The notes under the pieces are model-generated. The model did not search any database and was not told the DNA's origin. It worked only from the letters and a program-made list of their open reading frames with translations. Source: Larimichthys crocea (taxonomy: Eukaryota; Chordata; Actinopteri; Sciaenidae). From it: 64,000 nucleotides of DNA. Position numbers and translations under genes: made by a program. Location of the stretch: assembly GCF_000972845.2 (NCBI RefSeq), contig NC_040028.1:15560871-15624870 (forward strand), in the 5' to 3' direction. This document shows positions 59,515 through 64,000 of this stretch, one piece after another; position 1 is the stretch's first letter, and each line of letters opens with the position of its first letter.

Positions 59515-59860
59515 CTTAAGTCTTGCAGGTATTTGGTCATAAACTATGGGAAAAATAAAAACCTGATGATGGTGCCGTAGGAAAAATCAAAGAATCAAGT
59601 TATTACAGTTCCTTCAGACAGAGAAATGTATGCACCATATTGCATAGCGATCCATCCAAAAGTTGTCGATACATCCCAATAAAAAACTAAAATCAAGCTC
59701 ATGGTGGCAAATGGGGATCACTAAATCAAGATTCTCGGGAATATGAATGTCTCCACAAAATGTCACGACAATCCATCCTAGAGTTGTTCGATATTTATGT
59801 CTGAATCAAAATGGTGGACAAACTAACAGACATTTCGATTGCTACAGCCACGCCGCAGCT
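59515..59860. repeat. Dispersed fish repeat, family C copy 2
   Basis: GGTATTTGGTCATAAACTAT, CCTGATGATGGTGCCGTAGG, GCGATCCATCCAAAAGTTGT, then a second round of AATGTCTCCACAAAATGTCA and CAATCCATCCTAGAGTTGTT, ending near GTGGACAAACTAACAGACAT. Two internal sub-repeats are evident. A related but shorter copy is at 17.31-17.47 kb. Confidence 0.65.
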
Positions 59861-60694
59861 TCCTGTGAATATTCCCAACCTATGAAACACAAATGAATAG
59901 ATTTCTCCTTTGCCAATGTCAGTGTAACACACTACTTGCTTTTAATTGTCCATAATTAGCCTCAATGACACAATTTCAGCCCCCTGATTCTTCCTGATTA
60001 CAGGCTCCTAAAAGGGGACATTGTACTTTTATCCCCAGCACATGGCGGCTGGAAGTGGATGAACTGAATTCACTCATCAAGACATTCATGTGTGGGAGTT
60101 GGATATTGTTGCAGGTGCTTGAGGGTGGGCTAGACAATAGGGAAAAGCAAAACAATATATCTCTGTGAGCTGGGCAGAAAGTTGTTCAGAGCAAAGGCTA
60201 ACACACTGAGCAGTAAATAAGTAAAGACAGACCATGTCCCAGTACAACAGAAGGACTGACTGATGTTGTTGGGATGTAGTGTGGTAAACCATGTGTGTGT
60301 GCGCGTGTGAGTCAGCGTCGAAATCTGTACCTGTTTATAGTCTGCTGACTTCTCTGATTTATTCACAGTGTAACAGCTTTGATCTCCCTCCATTACTCCT
60401 CTGCAGTCCAGGAGCATTAAGAACAACATTTTTTAAACATCTTTTTACTGTCATCCTCTAGGCACAGTTACGTTTATTCACTCACAGTCATAAAAGGCAG
60501 ACACGACCGTGCATGACATGTAACACGCTGCTAAACGACAAAAACATTTTGATTCATGCCCTACAACATTTTTATGTACATGTGCTGAAAGAAATCTGTA
60601 AAGGCTATAAACAAGTGTATTGCATGTCTATGTAATCATGTTTCTGCTGCTTTATTATTTATTCCGGGAACTTTAGCTCTTTTTTTTTGCCTGA

Positions 60695-60840
60695 TCACAT
60701 TCACATAATACACATTCACATCTGGAAGCTGCCCAGAACAACCACACCCAGAGTTATCCTGCCAATCCGGGGATTAAAAAAAGAACCTCCTGGTCACAAG
60801 CTTGCTTCTCTAACCTTTAGGCCACCACTTCATTTTTTAA
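60695..60840. repeat. Dispersed repeat tail
   Basis: CACATTCACATCTGGAAGCT, then GGGGATTAAAAAAAGAACCT, CCTGGTCAC and CTAACCTTTAGGCCACCACT resemble the 3' end of a widespread fish element in which the phrase 'gaacc...cctggtc...ctaacc...ccacca' closes the copy. The class was not determined. Confidence 0.4.
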
Positions 60841-60990
60841 TATTTATTTGAAAAGTCTTGTTGTTTTCTCTACAGTATACTCGTTTTTCCATTTTTCCTT
60901 TTGTTGCTATTTTTGCCTCTAGTTAATCGAGAGAGAAGGGCATAACGTGCAACAGAGGTCCCCTGGCCAGATAAGTTACTGTTACAGTTA

Positions 60991-61373
60991 TGCCAGGTTC
61001 AGACTACATGATATCTGATAGTAGCCCAACCCAACAGATGTAGGGCGTCAGCAATGAAAATGGGCTTCGGTGATCGCTTTTATCCCGTGTAGTGTATAAA
61101 ACTGGACGAAAACCAACCCTGCATTTGGGAGGTCTCATAACGTCCTGACGCCACTGACTGATTAACTGTGATGGTAGTGAAAGATCGAAAGAGGAATGAT
61201 GATGTTAGTGCTTCTTTAGACTTTTCCAAACAAGACAGTCAGTATCAAATATATATTATTCTAGGAAATGTGTTGTCATATTTCTTGGACAAAAATTTGA
61301 AACTCTAGATTTGCCTAATCTAACACAGTGACCATTGTTACAGACAAAAATATTGTGTAGTCTGAACCCGGTA
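60991..61373. mobile_element. Nonautonomous TIR element (GGTTCAGACTACA ends)
   Basis: The left end reads TGCCAGGTTCAGACTACATG followed by ATAT. The right end reads ATATTGTGTAGTCTGAACCC followed by GGTA, its reverse complement with few changes. About 383 bp, no coding frame. The ends resemble hAT- or Harbinger-type nonautonomous elements of fish, but the superfamily is not established. A candidate TA duplication flanks it. Confidence 0.65.
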
Positions 61374-63300
61374 ATATGTAGTATGCACCTTAGACCACAA
61401 AGCCACCATGACACAGGTTTATTACTTCAATTTAGAAACATTAAAAGCACAAGTGCTGCCAAAATTATTCAATTTTTCTGTCTAAAGAAATACAAAAGGT
61501 TCTAATTATTCAAATTATCTTTGTCCATTATGTCCATAAGAGGGCAACCCAATACAGCGCGACATAACTCTGCCGTCTATTGCCCAAAAGATACATGCTG
61601 TGCTAAATATTGCCATGGTAGTGCTGCTTTTTATTTTCCAATTTTCACAAATTGATTATACAGTCATGTTTAGAATATTCATTGGCAGCCCTAAAAGAAC
61701 CTGAAAATTACTTTTGAAACAAAACAAAAAAAATGAAAAATAGCAACAGGCAAGCAGCAGACACAGAAATCAACATACATCAGTGTAAAAAAATGTTGAC
61801 TGATCCAACCACTAACCCAGATTTAGTGTCAACTGACAATGAATTTGCCAGGACATCGGCAAAACAAAGCACCCCGCTGACAAGCTGAGCAAAATATCAG
61901 GCTAAAGTAATGACATGGTAATTCAGTCTAACTGTGGAGATGTGTTAAATGTACAAGTAACAAATAAAAACTACCAGCAAATTATCATTTGTTCAACGTC
62001 AACCCTAAACAGTTATTACTGTTAAATGCTGTGTTTAATAATTCCCCTTACATTTCCTGGGCCATTTTACTTTTTTAGTTAGATTTCAGTCAATTTACAG
62101 GTCGTGTAAGTTAATAGAGGGTCAACAGAACAAAGAAATGTGTTGTACTGTTTGTTATCTGACTAAACCTGGTGCAGCCACAGTGAAGTTAGTCTGCAGA
62201 ATCAATATATTATGCGGTATTAGTCACCAAATGTTATGTCTGAATGTTATTTAAATTAATGATAATGAGCGGTGGGTAAAAATCCCTCAGTTGCAACATT
62301 CAGCGTCGTCACTAAAGAGGCAGAATGTTCCCAACCTTGAGGCAAACATACACAGAGTACAGTACTTTATGAGAATGGGGTATTCCTGTGAATTTTGCAC
62401 CTCACTTGACTTCTGCCCTTTTCTCCATTCTGCTCCTCCTCCATGTCCTAGATTACTGTTCGACATTAGTGTTCCCTCCGGATCCACAACCTTTTCTTAA
62501 AGGTTGTCACATTAATCACGCTGCTGATTTCACTCGTCAATCTCCCTCTGTATCGCTTATGTTTATCTCTCACTATGCCGTGCATCGTCTCACTTCACTG
62601 CCCTCCACTTGAGGCACTGCATATAAACAACCATCGCTCTCCTTCTCCACTTTTTGTTTTTTTAATGTGCCTTTCCAGGAGACTTGTCGTTCAGGTAAAT
62701 CATGGTAATGATAAAAGTTTATGAGAGAGGAAGGCTGCATAGTGATGTCTGATTCAATCTCAACAAACAATTTCAGGCTGGTATAGTTTTGTATTTTAAG
62801 ATCTGAAATCAAAGACTGGAACATAGGAACTGTTGCAACCTGCTCCAGAGGAAATCACTTTTTTATTAACAACCATGGTGACAATGGGCCATGGAGTGTA
62901 TTACAAAACAGGCTTGCTGAGTGCACAGAGGCTGTTTATATACAGTTATTTATATACAGCATTACCAAATGTCTCCTTGAAATTACATTCGTAGACAAAA
63001 TATTTATAACAGCGAGTGTGCTGAATGTTTGATTATGATTTCTATTAACATCATGAGGAAATGCTGAACCTGGCAAGTCACAGAAATGTTTGTTGACAAT
63101 ATTGTTTTACGCCAAAGTACAATCCGTACAATATCAGCTTGTATTGATTATATTACATTATTGAACTTTTTATAGTTTAGGCACTCACAGCACTAGATTA
63201 AGGAAAGACTATGGTTTTGGTTTAATACAGAAAAAGTCAGCAGTGCACTGAATCCCCAAACACAATACAGTTTAATAAAGTAGGCACAAGTTTTCCTAAC

Positions 63301-63933
63301 TTTAAAGTAACATTGTGTAATTTTTCCACAATAAAATAACTGATTTTATATAATTTTGGTGAGACATTAACTAGTTTACACCCTGTACGTCTGTATCATG
63401 CTATGTAACTTCGGTTACATTCACCTGTGAAGAATTACTAAGCACTAAGTCACACATTGCCGACTATTTCACTTATTTTGGTGAAACTGGATCATATTTT
63501 ATGGAGAACGAGAAAATGTTTTATGCTTAGAGCACCAGGGGACTGTTTGTGTTTGTAGGCCCTTGCCACCAGTTAATGCAGATGGGGAGAGGAGCCAGTG
63601 TTGTGCCAGAACAGGAGCCGGGTAAGTCAGCATTGTAACAGGGCTTAGCAGCTTCTATGGACACAGCTAATGGTGAACGGACCTAATAAGGACATTGATG
63701 GATGAAGCTAAGGAGATGAAAGGAGAGGTGTAAGGCCACAAGACAAGAGAACATCCGGGGATGACTTTTAATTGTTGGCGGGAGTTTATTGAAACAACTG
63801 GCAGAGGTTTTCAGCTGGGCAAGTAGGCAATACTCAGCAGCCTCTATAGACATAATGACAGAGGCGAAGAGACTCCAAAACCGGGGGGGCGCTAAATAAA
63901 AAAAATACAAATTTCTACACAGTGTTGCTTTAA
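63301..63933. mobile_element. Nonautonomous TIR element, family B long copy
   Basis: A 633-bp element beginning TTTAAAGTAACATTGTGTAA and ending AATTTCTACACAGTGTTGCT followed by TTAA. Internal blocks match 8.93-9.29 kb and 5.9-6.05 kb (GTTGGCGGGAG, GGAGCCAGTGTTGTGCCAGA). It seems the most complete of three copies here. No transposase frame. Confidence 0.65.
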
Positions 63934-64000
63934 CTTTTAATGCCAACCTCAAACAGAACTCAGGATGCCAACCTTAGACTCTGGTTGGTATCCTAACCAC

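Larger units (their letters stand above)
55319..64000 (-). other. hs6st3: hs6st3 intron, partial
   Basis: Everything to the right of the hs6st3 exon is taken as its large intron; the gene has two coding exons in vertebrates and the first is not seen. The stretch is AT-rich with repeats at 56.74, 59.52, 60.70, 60.99 and 63.30 kb. The other parts (55.4-56.7, 57.1-59.5, 61.4-63.3 kb) show nothing that I can name. Confidence 0.6.

Overview
This window looks like a nuclear segment from a teleost fish, probably a percomorph. It carries spliced vertebrate genes with GT-AG introns, AT-rich noncoding DNA with local CpG-rich promoters, many microsatellites, and several interspersed repeat types that I recognise as common in fish genomes. 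There are no bacterial operons, CRISPR arrays or phage genes. Almost all the short open frames in the window are chance frames in UTRs, introns and repeats.

Three protein-coding genes were identified, all on the minus strand. From right to left (their transcriptional order) they are: hs6st3 (heparan sulfate 6-O-sulfotransferase 3; only the last coding exon at 54550-55318, a long 3' UTR to about 50728, and part of its large intron to the right edge); mbnl2 (muscleblind-like 2; complete, with a noncoding first exon ending at 43782, nine coding exons between 39842 and 31280, 389 aa, and a 3' UTR of about 3.7 kb ending near 27585); and rap2a (Ras-family GTPase; complete, two coding exons, 25868-26181 and 15847-16084, exactly 183 aa). 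This matches the HS6ST3 - (OXGR1) - MBNL2 - RAP2A - IPO5 order that I recall from human chromosome 13. The single-exon receptor gene OXGR1 is not found between hs6st3 and mbnl2. The CpG-rich first 165 bases are where the ipo5 promoter would be expected, but no ipo5 coding exon is visible.

Layout: 1-165 CpG-rich edge; 166-14370 intergenic DNA with a minisatellite and several palindromic transposon relics; 14370-26181 rap2a with a 9.8 kb intron; 26182-27584 a short CpG-rich promoter spacer; 27585-44110 mbnl2; 44111-50727 intergenic DNA with LINE fragments and a local repeat cluster; 50728-64000 the 3' part of hs6st3.

The genes do not form a pathway; they are a conserved syntenic neighbourhood. 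The most informative signals are in mbnl2: a 54-nt microexon preceded by 141 nt without any AG and with clustered YGCY motifs (the arrangement expected for muscleblind autoregulated splicing), very short introns around the linker exon, a poly-serine tract, several short upstream ORFs, and a terminal exon that codes for only four residues. No clearly new biological system was found. The findings are regulatory or structural details and repeat families that can be tested by alignment and RNA-seq.
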